Assembly: GCA_017622925.1 (NCBI GenBank) | Contig: JAGAQC010000035.1 | Coordinates: 1-49,676, forward strand | DNA: 49,676 nt | Direction: 5' to 3' | Source of the DNA: Ruminococcus sp. | GTDB taxonomy: Bacteria; Bacillota; Clostridia; Oscillospirales; Ruminococcaceae | In this document: in pieces, positions 15,209 through 24,598 of the stretch | How positions within the stretch are numbered: position 1 is the stretch's first letter | Layout: the number at the start of each line of letters is the position of its first letter | Program-made: the position numbers and the translations under genes | Notes under the pieces: model-generated | What the model saw: only the letters and a program-made list of their open reading frames with translations | Database searches by the model: none | What the model was told of the DNA's origin: nothing

Positions 15209-18200
15209 ATGAAAAATGGCTTTTTCAAAAAATTAGTCACAGGCATGGTAAGCGGACTTATGTGCTTGACATTGCTCCCTAAAGTGCCGACTTCCTCTTA
15301 TGCGGCAAATGTTGGCGACAAGCTCAGCGTCGGCAACGGTATGAATCAGCATAAGGGCAATTGTGACGGTTACAGTTACGAGGTCTGGATCGACCAGACA
15401 GGCGGCAGCGGCTCTATGACTCTCGGCGAGGGCGCGTCATTTAAAGCAGAGTGGAGCGCAAATGTTAGCGCAGGTAACTTTCTTGCACGCCGCGGCTTAG
15501 ACTTCGGTTCTCAGAAGAAAGCTACCGATTATCCGTACATCGGTATGGACTACGAAGCCGACTATCGTCAGACGGGCAGCGCAAACGGTAACTCTCGTCT
15601 TTGCGTATACGGCTGGTTCCAGAACAAGAATGCAGGCAACGTACCGCTCGTAGAGTATTACATCATCGAGGACTGGGTAGACTGGTGTCCTGACGCTAAC
15701 GGTAAAATGGTTACTATCGACGGCGCGCAGTACAAGATCTTCCAGATGGATCACACAGGTCCGACTATCAACGGCGGCAGCGAGACATTCAAGCAGTATT
15801 TCAGTGTTCGTCAGCAGAAAAGAACTTCGGGTCACATTACTGTTTCCGATCACTTCAAGGCATGGGCTGATCAGGGCTGGGGCATCGGTAATCTTTACGA
15901 GGTTGCTCTTAATGCCGAAGGTTGGCAGAGCAGCGGCGTTGCAGACGTCAAAAAGCTCGACGTTTACACCGATCCCAACGCAGGTCCGAGTAACCCCGGA
16001 ACGCCTTCAACCCCTTCAACTCCTTCTGTTGAACCCGATTCAAAGGGCTACTATTTCAACGAGGATTTTGAAAGCGGTTCGGGCGACTGGACTTCAAGAG
16101 GAAGTACGACCCTCACTTCCGACAGCAGCAATTACTACAGCGGCAAAAAGTCCATACTCGTAACAGGCAGAGAAGATACATGGCAGGGTGCGGCGATCGC
16201 CCTCGATCCCAAAGCATTCGTTCCCGGAAACACCTACAGCTTCGGAACTGCTATTCTCCAAAAGAGCGGTTCTACAGAGGAGGCTAAACTCACTCTCCAG
16301 TATACCCTTAACGGCGAGGAGAATTACGATACAGTAGCTTCCGCAGACGCAGCAAGCGGCAAGTGGACTAAGCTCGGAAATACAGCTTACACGATTCCGT
16401 CAGGAGCTTCCGATCTTCTACTTTACGTTGAGACTGACAGCACAAACGATTTCTATATCGACGCTGCTACAGGCGCAGTAAAGGGTACAGCCGTTAATAT
16501 CACAACAGGCGGCGGAACGGTTTCAGGCGGCAGCACGGTAGAGCCTTCAAATCCCGACAATCCTCCTGTTGACGTCAGCGACGCAGGTCTTAAAGACATT
16601 TTCTCCAAGTATTTCAGATTCGGCACATGCGTAAGCCCCAACGAGCTTAACACAGGCGCAGACTTTATCAAGAAGAATTACAACAGCATTACACCCGAGA
16701 ACGAGCTTAAACCCGACGCTCTCCTTCAGCAGCAGGCTTCAATTTCGGGCGGCGATAACAATCGTGCAGCAGTTTCTCTCAGCAGAGCTGCTCAGACGCT
16801 TAAATTCTGCGAGGACAACAACATTCCGCTCCGTGGTCATACTTTCGTATGGTACAGTCAGACTCCCGATTGGTTCTTCCGTGAGGGATTCCAGAGCAAC
16901 GGCGCATATGTTTCCGCTGATACTATGAACAAGCGTCTTGAAAACTTCATCAAGGATACGTTTGCGGCTCTTGCTAAGGAGTATCCTAAGCTTAACGTAT
17001 ATTCCTACGACGTATGTAACGAGCTTTTCCTCAACGACGGCGGCGGACTTCGTCCGGCAGGCGACGCAGGTTCGGGCGGTTCAAACTGGACACGTATTTA
17101 CAGCGACGACAGCTTTATCATCAACGCATTCAAGTACGCAAGAAAGTACGCTCCGGCAGGCTGTAAGCTCTACATCAACGATTACAACGAATATATCCCT
17201 GCAAAGACAAACGACATTTACAACATCGCAATGAAGCTTAAAGAACAGGGTCTCATCGACGGTATCGGAATGCAGTCCCACCTTGCGACAAATTATCCCT
17301 CAGCATCTGTTTACAAGACAGCTCTTGAAAAGTTCCTCAGCACAGGTCTTGAAGTTCAGATAACAGAGCTTGACATCACTGTTTCAGGCAGCGACACAGC
17401 AGGACAGAGCGCGCTGTACAAGGCTGTTTTTGAAATGGCTATGAAGAATTCGGCTAATATCCCCACAGTTACGATTTGGGGTACATGCGATAACTACAGT
17501 TGGCGTGCAAGTCAGAATCCTCTCCTGTTCAGTCAGGGTTATAAGCCCAAGGACGCATATAATGCGATCGTAAGTCTTGTAGATCCTTCTGATATAGGCG
17601 CACCTTCCGATGACCCCGTACAGCAGCCTACAGACCCTGTTGTACAGCCTACCGATCCCAGCGGCAAAGTTACTCTTTGGGGTGATGCAAACTGCGACGG
17701 GAAAGTTACTATCGCAGATTCTACGGCTATTTTGCAGGCTCTTGGAAATCCTGACAAATACGCATTGTCTGCTCAGGGCGCAATAAACGCTGACGTTTAT
17801 ATGCCCGGCAGCGGAGTTACAGCTTTGGATTCACTTTCTATACAGAAGCTTGACGCTAAACTCATTGATAAACTTCCCGAGGGCGAGGCAGTAACGACTC
17901 CTCAGTCTACAACTCCTCCCTCACAGACAGATACAAAAGTAAACTATTTTACAAGCTCTTTCGACTCGTCGGCTGACGGTTGGGCAGGCAGAGGCGACGC
18001 TTCTGTAGTTCTCGATTCCGACAATTACTATTCGGGAAAATCCCTTTTTGTAAGCGGACGTACCGATAACTGGAACGGCGCAGCACTCGAACTTGATTCA
18101 AGCGAATTCGTTCCGGGAAATTCTTACAGCTTTTCCGCAGCAGTAATGCAGAAAAGCGGTTCGACCACAGCAATGAAAATGACCCTCCAGTACACACTGA

Positions 18201-19111
18201 ACGGCGAGGATAACTATGACGAGGTCGCTTCCGCAGACGTTAAGAGCGGCGAGTGGACAAAGCTTGAAAATACTTCCTTTAGTATTCCTACAGGCGCAGA
18301 AAATATGCTGCTCTACTTTGAAGCTCCCGACAGCCTTACAGACTTCTATGTTGACGAGGTGCAGGGCGCAAAGGAAGGCACAAAGTCCTCAGTAACCACA
18401 GGAAAGGGTACTGTTGCAGCAGGAACAACTGCTCCTCCTGTTAATCCCTCGGTTGGCGGCGTTGACATTTCATGGATCGACCCTACAAAGCCTATGGTAG
18501 CAATTTCCTTTGACGACGGCGCATCTCCGGCTACAGGAAACAGGATCGTAAACGCGCTTGACAAATCGGGATTCCATGCAACATTCTTCTATGTTGGCGA
18601 TTGGATCAAGGGTTCAGACGGTGAAAACGAAGTTAAGAACGCATACGCAAAGGGCATGGAGATCGCAAACCACACAACATCTCACCCCTATCTTACACAG
18701 AAATCCGCATCTGAGATACGCTCAGAGGTAGATACGACATTCAACAAGTTAAAGAACATAACGGGCGCAGAGCCTTCAAAGCTCCTCAGACTTCCCTATC
18801 TTGCATCGAATGCGACTGTTCAGTCAACACTTAACGACTACGGTCTTATCACATGTTCGATAGATACTCAGGACTGGAACGGAGCGTCCAAGGATCAGAT
18901 AGTTAATACTATCAAGAGCGGAATGAATGACGGCTCACTTAACGGCGCAATTGTACTTTGCCATGAAACATACGATTCAACGGCAAGCGCGATCGAAGAA
19001 CTTTGTCCTTACCTTAAGAGTCAGGGCTGGCAGATCGTAACTGTTTCCGAGCTAGCAGCAGTAAAGGGCAAGACACTCGGCGGCGGTCAGATCTACACAA
19101 AGATCAACTGA
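15209..19111 (+). CDS. Multidomain cellulosomal xylanase/acetyl xylan esterase (GH11-CBM22-GH10-Doc-CBM22-CE4)
   Basis: A 1300-residue secreted enzyme. Signal peptide about 1-31. GH11 xylanase about 33-254, with catalytic Glu in LVEYYIIEDW and in ALNAEGWQSSG. A Pro/Thr/Ser linker, then a CBM22 about 280-426. GH10 xylanase about 457-793, with acid/base Glu in YDVCNELF and nucleophile in ITELD. Dockerin about 821-891 (GDANCDGKVTIADSTAILQA). A second CBM22 about 910-1060. CE4 acetyl xylan esterase about 1084-1300, with FDDG, TTSH, RLPY and a final CHE. It cleaves the xylan backbone in two modes and removes acetyl groups while docked on the cellulosome. ATG 15209 has GAGGA nine bases upstream; the frame is open further, but those residues are leader. 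A terminator follows. Confidence 0.95.
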   Translation: MKNGFFKKLVTGMVSGLMCLTLLPKVPTSSYAANVGDKLSVGNGMNQHKGNCDGYSYEVWIDQTGGSGSMTLGEGASFKAEWSANVSAGNFLARRGLDFGSQKKATDYPYIGMDYEADYRQTGSANGNSRLCVYGWFQNKNAGNVPLVEYYIIEDWVDWCPDANGKMVTIDGAQYKIFQMDHTGPTINGGSETFKQYFSVRQQKRTSGHITVSDHFKAWADQGWGIGNLYEVALNAEGWQSSGVADVKKLDVYTDPNAGPSNPGTPSTPSTPSVEPDSKGYYFNEDFESGSGDWTSRGSTTLTSDSSNYYSGKKSILVTGREDTWQGAAIALDPKAFVPGNTYSFGTAILQKSGSTEEAKLTLQYTLNGEENYDTVASADAASGKWTKLGNTAYTIPSGASDLLLYVETDSTNDFYIDAATGAVKGTAVNITTGGGTVSGGSTVEPSNPDNPPVDVSDAGLKDIFSKYFRFGTCVSPNELNTGADFIKKNYNSITPENELKPDALLQQQASISGGDNNRAAVSLSRAAQTLKFCEDNNIPLRGHTFVWYSQTPDWFFREGFQSNGAYVSADTMNKRLENFIKDTFAALAKEYPKLNVYSYDVCNELFLNDGGGLRPAGDAGSGGSNWTRIYSDDSFIINAFKYARKYAPAGCKLYINDYNEYIPAKTNDIYNIAMKLKEQGLIDGIGMQSHLATNYPSASVYKTALEKFLSTGLEVQITELDITVSGSDTAGQSALYKAVFEMAMKNSANIPTVTIWGTCDNYSWRASQNPLLFSQGYKPKDAYNAIVSLVDPSDIGAPSDDPVQQPTDPVVQPTDPSGKVTLWGDANCDGKVTIADSTAILQALGNPDKYALSAQGAINADVYMPGSGVTALDSLSIQKLDAKLIDKLPEGEAVTTPQSTTPPSQTDTKVNYFTSSFDSSADGWAGRGDASVVLDSDNYYSGKSLFVSGRTDNWNGAALELDSSEFVPGNSYSFSAAVMQKSGSTTAMKMTLQYTLNGEDNYDEVASADVKSGEWTKLENTSFSIPTGAENMLLYFEAPDSLTDFYVDEVQGAKEGTKSSVTTGKGTVAAGTTAPPVNPSVGGVDISWIDPTKPMVAISFDDGASPATGNRIVNALDKSGFHATFFYVGDWIKGSDGENEVKNAYAKGMEIANHTTSHPYLTQKSASEIRSEVDTTFNKLKNITGAEPSKLLRLPYLASNATVQSTLNDYGLITCSIDTQDWNGASKDQIVNTIKSGMNDGSLNGAIVLCHETYDSTASAIEELCPYLKSQGWQIVTVSELAAVKGKTLGGGQIYTKIN

Positions 19112-19157
19112 TCCATTATTTAAGTTAATTCCTAATTAATTATCCCAAAATACAGAG

Positions 19158-19190
19158 AATCCTCCCGTTTTTCGGGAGGATTTTCTGTTT
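19158..19190 (+). terminator. Terminator of the xylanase gene
   Basis: Stem AATCCTCCCG/CGGGAGGATT, loop TTTTT, then TTCTGTTT. Confidence 0.85.
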
Positions 19191-19220
19191 AACATTATTC
19201 AGATTAAGCGAACTTATATT

Positions 19221-19406
19221 GGGATACCAAAGGGAACGCCCTCTCTTGCAGGGCGTTCCCTCTTTCAAAACAGTCTTTTGGACTGTTTTGAAATTCACCC
19301 TTTGCGGAGCGCTTAACGCTTTGTGGGACGCTGTCCCACACCCTGCCAGAGGCGCTGCCTCTGGACTCCGCCAAAGGGACACCGTCCCTTTGGAATCCCA
19401 ATGTTA
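19221..19406. repeat. Five-hairpin repeat family R3, copy 2 (inverted)
   Basis: The reverse complement aligns along its length with 12434-12612. The third hairpin differs on both arms (TGTGGGAC/GTCCCACA here, TGCGGGGC/GCCCTGCA there), and the fourth has a changed loop with its stem kept. No gene is supported in 19112-19470. Confidence 0.85.
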
Positions 19407-19427
19407 GCCTCCTTGACACATAGAATA

Positions 19428-19460
19428 AAAATAACGTCCGCATATCGCGGACGTTATTTT
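19428..19460. terminator. Bidirectional terminator, end of hydA
   Basis: A perfect 14-bp stem AAAATAACGTCCGC/GCGGACGTTATTTT with a 5-base loop, T-rich on both strands. It lies 11 bp past the hydA stop. Confidence 0.85.
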
Positions 19461-19470
19461 ATTTATTCAA

Positions 19471-21213
19471 TTAGTTTACGCTTCTCTTAACGTAGCTTGT
19501 GTGGAGAACCTCATGTGCCTTGTGGCTGCCGGGTTCACCGAAGTATTCCTCGTAAACCGCCTTGATAGCAGGATTCTCGTGAGACTGTCTCAAAGGCATT
19601 GAAGCGTCGAGATCGTAAAGGACCTTAGCTCTCTTTTCTCTGATGTCAACGAAGTTTCTGATACCCATTGCCACCTGAGGCTGACCGCCGCCGTTTACAC
19701 AGCCGCCGGGACAACCCATGATCTCAATGAACTGGTAATCAGCTTCGCCCTTCTGAACCTTTTCAAGCAGTTCTCTTGCGTTGGCAAGACCGCTTGCAAC
19801 AGCGACTTTAACGTCCATACCTGCAACGTTGTAGGTAGCCTCCTTGATTCCGTCTGTACCGCGAACCTCGGGGAAGTCGATAGGATTCTCGCCTGTGAGC
19901 GTGTACACAGCAGTACGGAGAGCAGCCTCCATAACGCCGCCTGTTGCGCCGAAGATAACGCCTGCGCCTGTGGAAATTCCGAGCGGATCGTCAAACTTCT
20001 CGTCCTCAAGACCGAGGAAGTTGATACCTGCGCGCTCGATCATTCTGCCCAGCTCGCGAGTTGTGAGAGCGTAATCCACATCGGGAACGCCTGCCGCGCT
20101 CTGGTCGTCACGTCCGATCTCGAACTTCTTAGCTGTACAAGGCATGATAGATACCATAACGATATTCTTGGGGTCGATGCCCATTTTCTCCGCATAGTAT
20201 GTCTTAGCCGTTGCGCCGAACATCTGCTGAGGAGACTTGCAGGACGAAAGGTTCTCCGTCATATCGGGGAAGTAATGCTCGCAGTATTTTACCCAACCGG
20301 GCGAGCATGAAGTAATAAGAGGAAGTTTTCCGCCGTTCTTAACTCTGTCGAGGAATTCGTTAGCCTCCTCCATGATAGTGAGGTCGGCGGCAAAGTCTGT
20401 ATCGAATACCTTGTCGAAGCCGAGTTTTCTGAGAGCTGCGACCATTTTGCCCTCAACGTTTGTTCCGATGGGGAGACCGAAGCATTCGCCGAGACCTGCG
20501 CGTACAGCAGGAGCAGTCTGAACGAGGACTGTTTTCTCGGGGTCTGCGATAGCTTCAAGAACAGGCTTTGTATAGTCCTTTTCGGCAATAGCGCCAACGG
20601 GACATACAGCGATACACTGACCGCAGGAAACGCAGCTTGTCTCGCCGAGGCCCATATCGAACGCAGAGCCGATAAACGTCTTGAAACCGCGCTCGTTTGC
20701 GCCGATTACGCCGATACCCTGAGTTTTGGAGCAAACGGCAACGCAGCGGCGGCAAAGAATACACTTGTTGTTGTCGCGGTACATATGAGCAGCCGAGTTA
20801 TCAATTTCGTAGCTGTTCTTAACGCCGTCGTATTTTGAAGCGTCCTCGATGCCGTAGTCCTTGCAGAGCTTCTGAAGCTCGCAGTTTCCGCTTCTTACGC
20901 ACGAGAGGCACTTTCTGTCATGAGTTGAGAGAATGAGTTCAAGAGTCTTTTTGCGTGACTCGATAACCTTTGGTGAAGCTGTGAGAATTTCCATGTTGTT
21001 TGAACACGGATAAACGCAGCCTGCAACAAGACGGAAACCTCTGCCTTCGTTTACCTCGGTAACGCAGATACGGCAAGCGCCGATCTCGTTGATTTCTTTC
21101 ATATAGCAAAGTGTGGGAATCTCAAAACCTGCCATGTGAGCAGCCTCAAGAACCGTAGTTCCCTTGGGTACGGAGATTTCGGCACCATTAACTTTAACTG
21201 TGATATTTTCCAT
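19471..21213 (-). CDS. hydA: [FeFe] hydrogenase catalytic subunit, electron-bifurcating type
   Basis: A 580-residue subunit of a trimeric NAD/ferredoxin-linked hydrogenase. In order: N-terminal [2Fe-2S] domain (CYMKEINEIGACRIC, about 1-78), His-ligated [4Fe-4S] (HDRKCLSCVRSGNC), two [4Fe-4S] ferredoxin motifs (CILCRRCVAVC, CVSCGQCIAVC), then the H-cluster domain with TSCSPGWVKYCE (L1), MPCTAKKFE (L2) and GCPGGCVNGGGQP (L3), and a small-subunit-like tail. All H-cluster ligands are intact. It evolves H2 from NADH plus reduced ferredoxin in the cytosol, the main electron sink in this fermenter. GGAGG lies before the ATG. It is last of hydC-hydB-hydA. Confidence 0.95.
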   Translation of the reverse strand: MENITVKVNGAEISVPKGTTVLEAAHMAGFEIPTLCYMKEINEIGACRICVTEVNEGRGFRLVAGCVYPCSNNMEILTASPKVIESRKKTLELILSTHDRKCLSCVRSGNCELQKLCKDYGIEDASKYDGVKNSYEIDNSAAHMYRDNNKCILCRRCVAVCSKTQGIGVIGANERGFKTFIGSAFDMGLGETSCVSCGQCIAVCPVGAIAEKDYTKPVLEAIADPEKTVLVQTAPAVRAGLGECFGLPIGTNVEGKMVAALRKLGFDKVFDTDFAADLTIMEEANEFLDRVKNGGKLPLITSCSPGWVKYCEHYFPDMTENLSSCKSPQQMFGATAKTYYAEKMGIDPKNIVMVSIMPCTAKKFEIGRDDQSAAGVPDVDYALTTRELGRMIERAGINFLGLEDEKFDDPLGISTGAGVIFGATGGVMEAALRTAVYTLTGENPIDFPEVRGTDGIKEATYNVAGMDVKVAVASGLANARELLEKVQKGEADYQFIEIMGCPGGCVNGGGQPQVAMGIRNFVDIREKRAKVLYDLDASMPLRQSHENPAIKAVYEEYFGEPGSHKAHEVLHTSYVKRSVN

Positions 21214-21228
21214 TAATAATTCCTCCGC

Positions 21229-23127
21229 TTATTTCTTGCTGATTGCCTTGAACTTACATGTAGCGATACATGCGCCGCACTTTACGCACTTATCCTTGTC
21301 GATAGCGTAAGCAGGCTTTTTCTTTCCGGGAGCAGTGTAATCCGTAACGCTGATAGCGTTTGCGGGACACTGTTTAGCGCACATTGAGCAGCCGAAGCAC
21401 TTGTCGGGGTCGATCTCAAAGCTGAGAAGGTCTTTACAAACGCCGGCAGGACATTTTTTATCAACAACGTGAGCGATATACTCGTCACGGAAGTAACGCA
21501 GAGTAGAAAGAACAGGGTTTGGAGCTGTCTGTCCGAGACCGCAGAGAGAGTTGGACTTAACGTGGTAGCAGAGTTCTTCCAGCTTGTCGATGTCTTCGAG
21601 AGTACCCTTGCCTTTGGTGATCTTGTCGAGTATCTCGTGCATTCTCTTAGTACCGATACGGCAGGGAGTACACTTACCGCAGGATTCGTCAACCGTAAAT
21701 TCGAGGAAGAACTTGGCAATATCTACCATACAGTTATCCTCGTCCATAACGATAAGACCGCCCGAACCCATCATAGAGCCGATGCCGATAAGGTTATCGT
21801 AGTCGATCGGAATGTCGAAATGTTCTGTAGGGATACATCCGCCTGAAGGACCACCTGTCTGAGCAGCCTTGAACTTCTTGCCGTTGGGGATTCCGCCGCC
21901 GATCTCCTCGATTACCTCACGGAGGGTCGTACCCATAGGAATTTCCACAAGACCTGTGTTCTTGATCTTACCGCCGAGGGCGAATACCTTAGTACCCTTA
22001 GACTTTTCTGTACCCATTGCCGAGAACCATTCTGCGCCGTTGAGAATGATCTGAGGAATGTTTGCGTATGTTTCAACGTTGTTGAGGATAGTAGGCTTCT
22101 GGAAAAGACCTTTTTCAGCAGGGAAAGGAGGTCTCGGACGGGGTTCGCCTCTGTTGCCCTCGATAGAAGTCATAAGAGCCGTTTCCTCGCCGCATACGAA
22201 AGCGCCTGCGCCAAGACGGAGGTCGATATCGAAATCAAAGCCTGTGCCGAAGATGTCCTTGCCCAGCATGCCTGCTTCACGAGCCTGCTTGATAGCGATG
22301 TTCAGACGTTCAACAGCGATAGGATATTCAGCACGAACGTAGATGTAGCCCTGTTTTGCGCCGATAGCGTAGCCTGCGATAGTCATAGCTTCAAGAACAA
22401 CGTGGGGGTCGCCCTCGAGAACGGAACGATCCATAAATGCGCCCGGATCGCCTTCGTCGGCGTTGCAGCAGACATATTTCATGTCAGCATCGGGAACGAT
22501 ATTTCTTGCAAGCTTCCACTTCATACCAGTGGGGAAGCCGCCGCCGCCACGACCGCGGAGACCCGAATCGAGGATAGTCTGGATAACGTCCTCGGGCTTC
22601 ATTTCGGTGAGGACCTTGCCGAGAGCCTTGTAGCCGTCCCTGCCTATGTACTCGTCGATGCACTCGGGATTGATAACGCCGCAGTTTCTGAGAGCGACAC
22701 GGTGCTGCTTTTTATAGAAAGCTGTATCGTCAAGAGACTTGATCTCATCGCCGTCAACAGTTTCCTCATAGAGGAATTCCTTAACGGGATTGCCGCCGAT
22801 AAGATGCTCGTCTACGATACGGGGGATCTCGTCAACGTCAACGCGCGAGTAGAAAGAACCCTCGGGGTAAACGATCATGATAGGACCTCTTTCGCAGAGA
22901 CCGAAGCAGCCTGTCTTAACTATCTGAACTTTATCGGTAAGTCCTTTAGCGGCAAATTCCTCATTGAGCTTAGCGATGATCTTGGGGGAAGATGACGATG
23001 TACAGCCTGTACCGCCGCATACGAGGACGTGTCTTTCGTATTTTGAAGAAGCGTTGCCATGAGTTCTGAGAGCGACCTCGCCCTCCATAGATTCTCTGAC
23101 AGCCTTGAGTTCTTCAAGAGTCTTCAT
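21229..23127 (-). CDS. hydB: Bifurcating [FeFe] hydrogenase, NADH/FMN subunit (NuoF-like)
   Basis: A 632-residue NuoF-like flavoprotein subunit. A thioredoxin-fold [2Fe-2S] region is at about 30-115 (CGGTGCTSS ... CFGLC). The FMN/NADH domain follows, with GLRGRGGGGFPTGMKW and GAGAFVCGEETALMTSIEG, then an SLBB segment and the SCGKCTPCRIGTKRM cluster site. Two C-terminal ferredoxin motifs (CFGCSMCAKQCP, CVKCGACIATC) are the additions that distinguish HydB from complex I NuoF and belong to electron bifurcation. The start has GGAGG upstream. hydA begins 15 bp after its stop. Confidence 0.95.
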   Translation of the reverse strand: MKTLEELKAVRESMEGEVALRTHGNASSKYERHVLVCGGTGCTSSSSPKIIAKLNEEFAAKGLTDKVQIVKTGCFGLCERGPIMIVYPEGSFYSRVDVDEIPRIVDEHLIGGNPVKEFLYEETVDGDEIKSLDDTAFYKKQHRVALRNCGVINPECIDEYIGRDGYKALGKVLTEMKPEDVIQTILDSGLRGRGGGGFPTGMKWKLARNIVPDADMKYVCCNADEGDPGAFMDRSVLEGDPHVVLEAMTIAGYAIGAKQGYIYVRAEYPIAVERLNIAIKQAREAGMLGKDIFGTGFDFDIDLRLGAGAFVCGEETALMTSIEGNRGEPRPRPPFPAEKGLFQKPTILNNVETYANIPQIILNGAEWFSAMGTEKSKGTKVFALGGKIKNTGLVEIPMGTTLREVIEEIGGGIPNGKKFKAAQTGGPSGGCIPTEHFDIPIDYDNLIGIGSMMGSGGLIVMDEDNCMVDIAKFFLEFTVDESCGKCTPCRIGTKRMHEILDKITKGKGTLEDIDKLEELCYHVKSNSLCGLGQTAPNPVLSTLRYFRDEYIAHVVDKKCPAGVCKDLLSFEIDPDKCFGCSMCAKQCPANAISVTDYTAPGKKKPAYAIDKDKCVKCGACIATCKFKAISKK

Positions 23128-23154
23128 AAATTAACCTCCTAACAGTTATGTATA

Positions 23155-23652
23155 TTATGCAGTATATTTTTCAATTATTTTATCAACGTCGTCAACTGTA
23201 AGACGTCCGTAAACGTCCTCATTAACGGTAAGAACGGGGGCAAGACCGCAAGCGCCTATGCAGCGGCATGCTTCGAGAGAGAACTTTCCGTCGGGAGTAC
23301 ATTCGCCGCCCGAGATACCGAGCTTTTCCTGAAGCTTGTCGTAAATGTCGCCCGAGCCTTTAACGTAGCAAGCCGTACCGAGGCAAACGGAAATAGTGTA
23401 CTCGCCCTTGGGGTAGAGAGAAAACTGGGCATAAAAAGTTACAACGCCGTAGATCTTCTCCATAGGTATCCCGGTGTTGTCGGAAATGATCTTCTGAACC
23501 TCAATGGGGAGATAGCCGTAAATTTCCTGAGCCTTTTGCAGGATAGGCATAAGAGCGCCCTGAGTGTCCTTTTTCTCGGCAATAATTTCGAGAAGCTGAG
23601 CCTCCTGTTCCTTAGTACCCTTGAAGGGGACTGTAGCTTTAGCTGAATTCAT
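23155..23652 (-). CDS. hydC: Bifurcating [FeFe] hydrogenase, NuoE-like subunit
   Basis: A 165-residue NuoE-type [2Fe-2S] protein. The cluster ligands are in CLGTACYVKG and EACRCIGACGLAP. The N-terminal helical bundle (PILQKAQEIYGYLP ... MEKIYGVVTFYAQF) is standard. It passes electrons between HydB and HydA. The start has GGAGG nine to ten bases upstream. It is first gene of the operon; a -10 TATAAT at 23775-23770 (minus strand) probably lies in its promoter. Confidence 0.95.
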   Translation of the reverse strand: MNSAKATVPFKGTKEQEAQLLEIIAEKKDTQGALMPILQKAQEIYGYLPIEVQKIISDNTGIPMEKIYGVVTFYAQFSLYPKGEYTISVCLGTACYVKGSGDIYDKLQEKLGISGGECTPDGKFSLEACRCIGACGLAPVLTVNEDVYGRLTVDDVDKIIEKYTA

Positions 23653-23769
23653 ATTTAAAATGAACCTCCTTTAACTTGTTCCGCAGAGAAACGGTTCTGC
23701 GGCGGACATTATGTGAAATAAATAACAATTTTGCGGAAACGTATTGATTTACCCACATATCTCCCTAAC

Positions 23770-23798
23770 ATTATAACATATTATCGAAAAAATTTCTA
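23770..23798 (-). promoter_or_regulatory. Probable promoter of hydCBA
   Basis: Minus-strand TATAAT at 23775-23770 and a weak -35 TAGAAA at 23798-23793 with a 17-bp spacer, about 118 bp before hydC. Upstream, 23800-24100 is AT-rich with no recognised feature. Confidence 0.45.
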
Positions 23799-24106
23799 TC
23801 GCTTTTTTAGACTAATTCAGAATGATTTTCTTGTGGACTTTGCACAAAAATATTTGTTAAAAATTAGTTAGTCTTACCTAACTTTTACAAATTCGGCAAA
23901 TCTCGGAAACTTCCCAAGCTTATTGTAAATTAGCGGTAAACTAAATATGTATAAAAGATTAATTTGATAAATTTGATTCTTATGTTAAATACGGCTGAAA
24001 ACGGCATAAAACAGAAAAATATGGAAATATCGGGACTGATTTTTCTTATAGATAATACAAATATCAAATTTACTGAAAATTCATATATCAAATATTTCAA
24101 AAACCA

Positions 24107-24135
24107 TTGACAGAGAGCGTTTTTTATTGTATATT
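24107..24135 (+). promoter_or_regulatory. Promoter of the structured leader and DUF4250 gene
   Basis: TTGACA 24107-24112, TATATT 24130-24135, 17-bp spacer, about 25 bp before the closing stem of the RNA-like element. Confidence 0.7.
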
Positions 24136-24159
24136 AGTATCAAGCGGTAAATACATAAT

Positions 24160-24320
24160 AGACCTACTCGGGAACTGGGAAGTGCTGTATGGCGCAGGAT
24201 TTTTTGCGCTCGGCAAAGTCAGATTTCCGCAGGAATACTGTATGTATTGCAAGGAAAGCTGACAAAGCCGAACGCTAAAAAGACAAGTCAGATAGTGCTT
24301 TTCAGTTTCCGAGTAGGTCT
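24160..24320 (+). ncRNA. Candidate structured leader RNA, family R1, copy 1
   Basis: An 18-bp closing stem pairs AGACCTACTCGGGAACTG (24160-24177) with 24303-24320, with one G-U. Inside are a small hairpin GCGCA/TGCGC (about 24192-24209) and a long arm, TCGGC-AAA-GTCAG ... CTGAC-AAA-GCCGA (about 24210-24271), with a symmetric AAA/AAA loop and an AATAC/GTATT tip. The same ~160-nt element occurs at 29050-29208 with compensatory changes. I do not recognise a known riboswitch. It lies in the leader of the DUF4250 gene, behind a promoter. Confidence 0.7.
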
Positions 24321-24348
24321 AAAACGTTAAGAGAGTTATTGAGAGCTT

Positions 24349-24384
24349 GGCTGCTGCGAAATATTAGCACATTTTGCAGCAGCC
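24349..24384 (+). promoter_or_regulatory. Hairpin between the R1 element and the DUF4250 start
   Basis: A perfect 9-bp stem GGCTGCTGC/GCAGCAGCC with an 18-nt loop, without a T tract. It could be an expression-platform helix for the preceding element. This is speculative. Confidence 0.45.
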
Positions 24385-24421
24385 GATCTAATTACTGATT
24401 ACAGCAGATGGGAGGGCAGCC

Positions 24422-24598
24422 ATGAATATTCCAAACGATCCTATAATTTTGCTCAGCTACATAAACACAAAGCTAAGGGACGATTATCCAACGCTTGACG
24501 AGCTGTGCGCCGCTCTCTGTATATCGAGATCTGAGCTTGAAAACAAACTTGCGGCGATAGGTTATGTGTACAGCGAAGAAACGAATTCATTTAAATAA
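24422..24598 (+). CDS. DUF4250 family protein (58 aa)
   Basis: A 58-residue protein reading MNIPNDPIILLSYINTKLRD ... LDELCAALCISRSELENKLAAIGYVY. This follows the DUF4250 pattern closely: NIPxDPxILLSxxNTKLRD, then a winged-helix-like LDELC-xxL-xxxxxELxxKLxxIGYxY. Its helix-turn-helix-like fold suggests a small DNA-binding or regulatory protein, but no function is established that I know of. GGGAGG lies about six bases before the ATG. It is behind the R1 leader element. Confidence 0.82.
   Translation: MNIPNDPIILLSYINTKLRDDYPTLDELCAALCISRSELENKLAAIGYVYSEETNSFK

Noticed and set aside
19204-19443. ORFs of 60-80 codons on both strands over the R3 repeat
   Set aside because: They follow the hairpin palindromes, have no ribosome sites, and similar frames appear in the other R3 copy because of the repeat.
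22402-22995. Plus-strand 197-codon ORF opposite hydB
   Set aside because: Shadow of a well-conserved gene on the other strand.
24160-24320. R1 element as a cobalamin riboswitch (GACAAGTCAG similarity)
   Set aside because: The B12 box and core helices are missing, and the order of stems is different.
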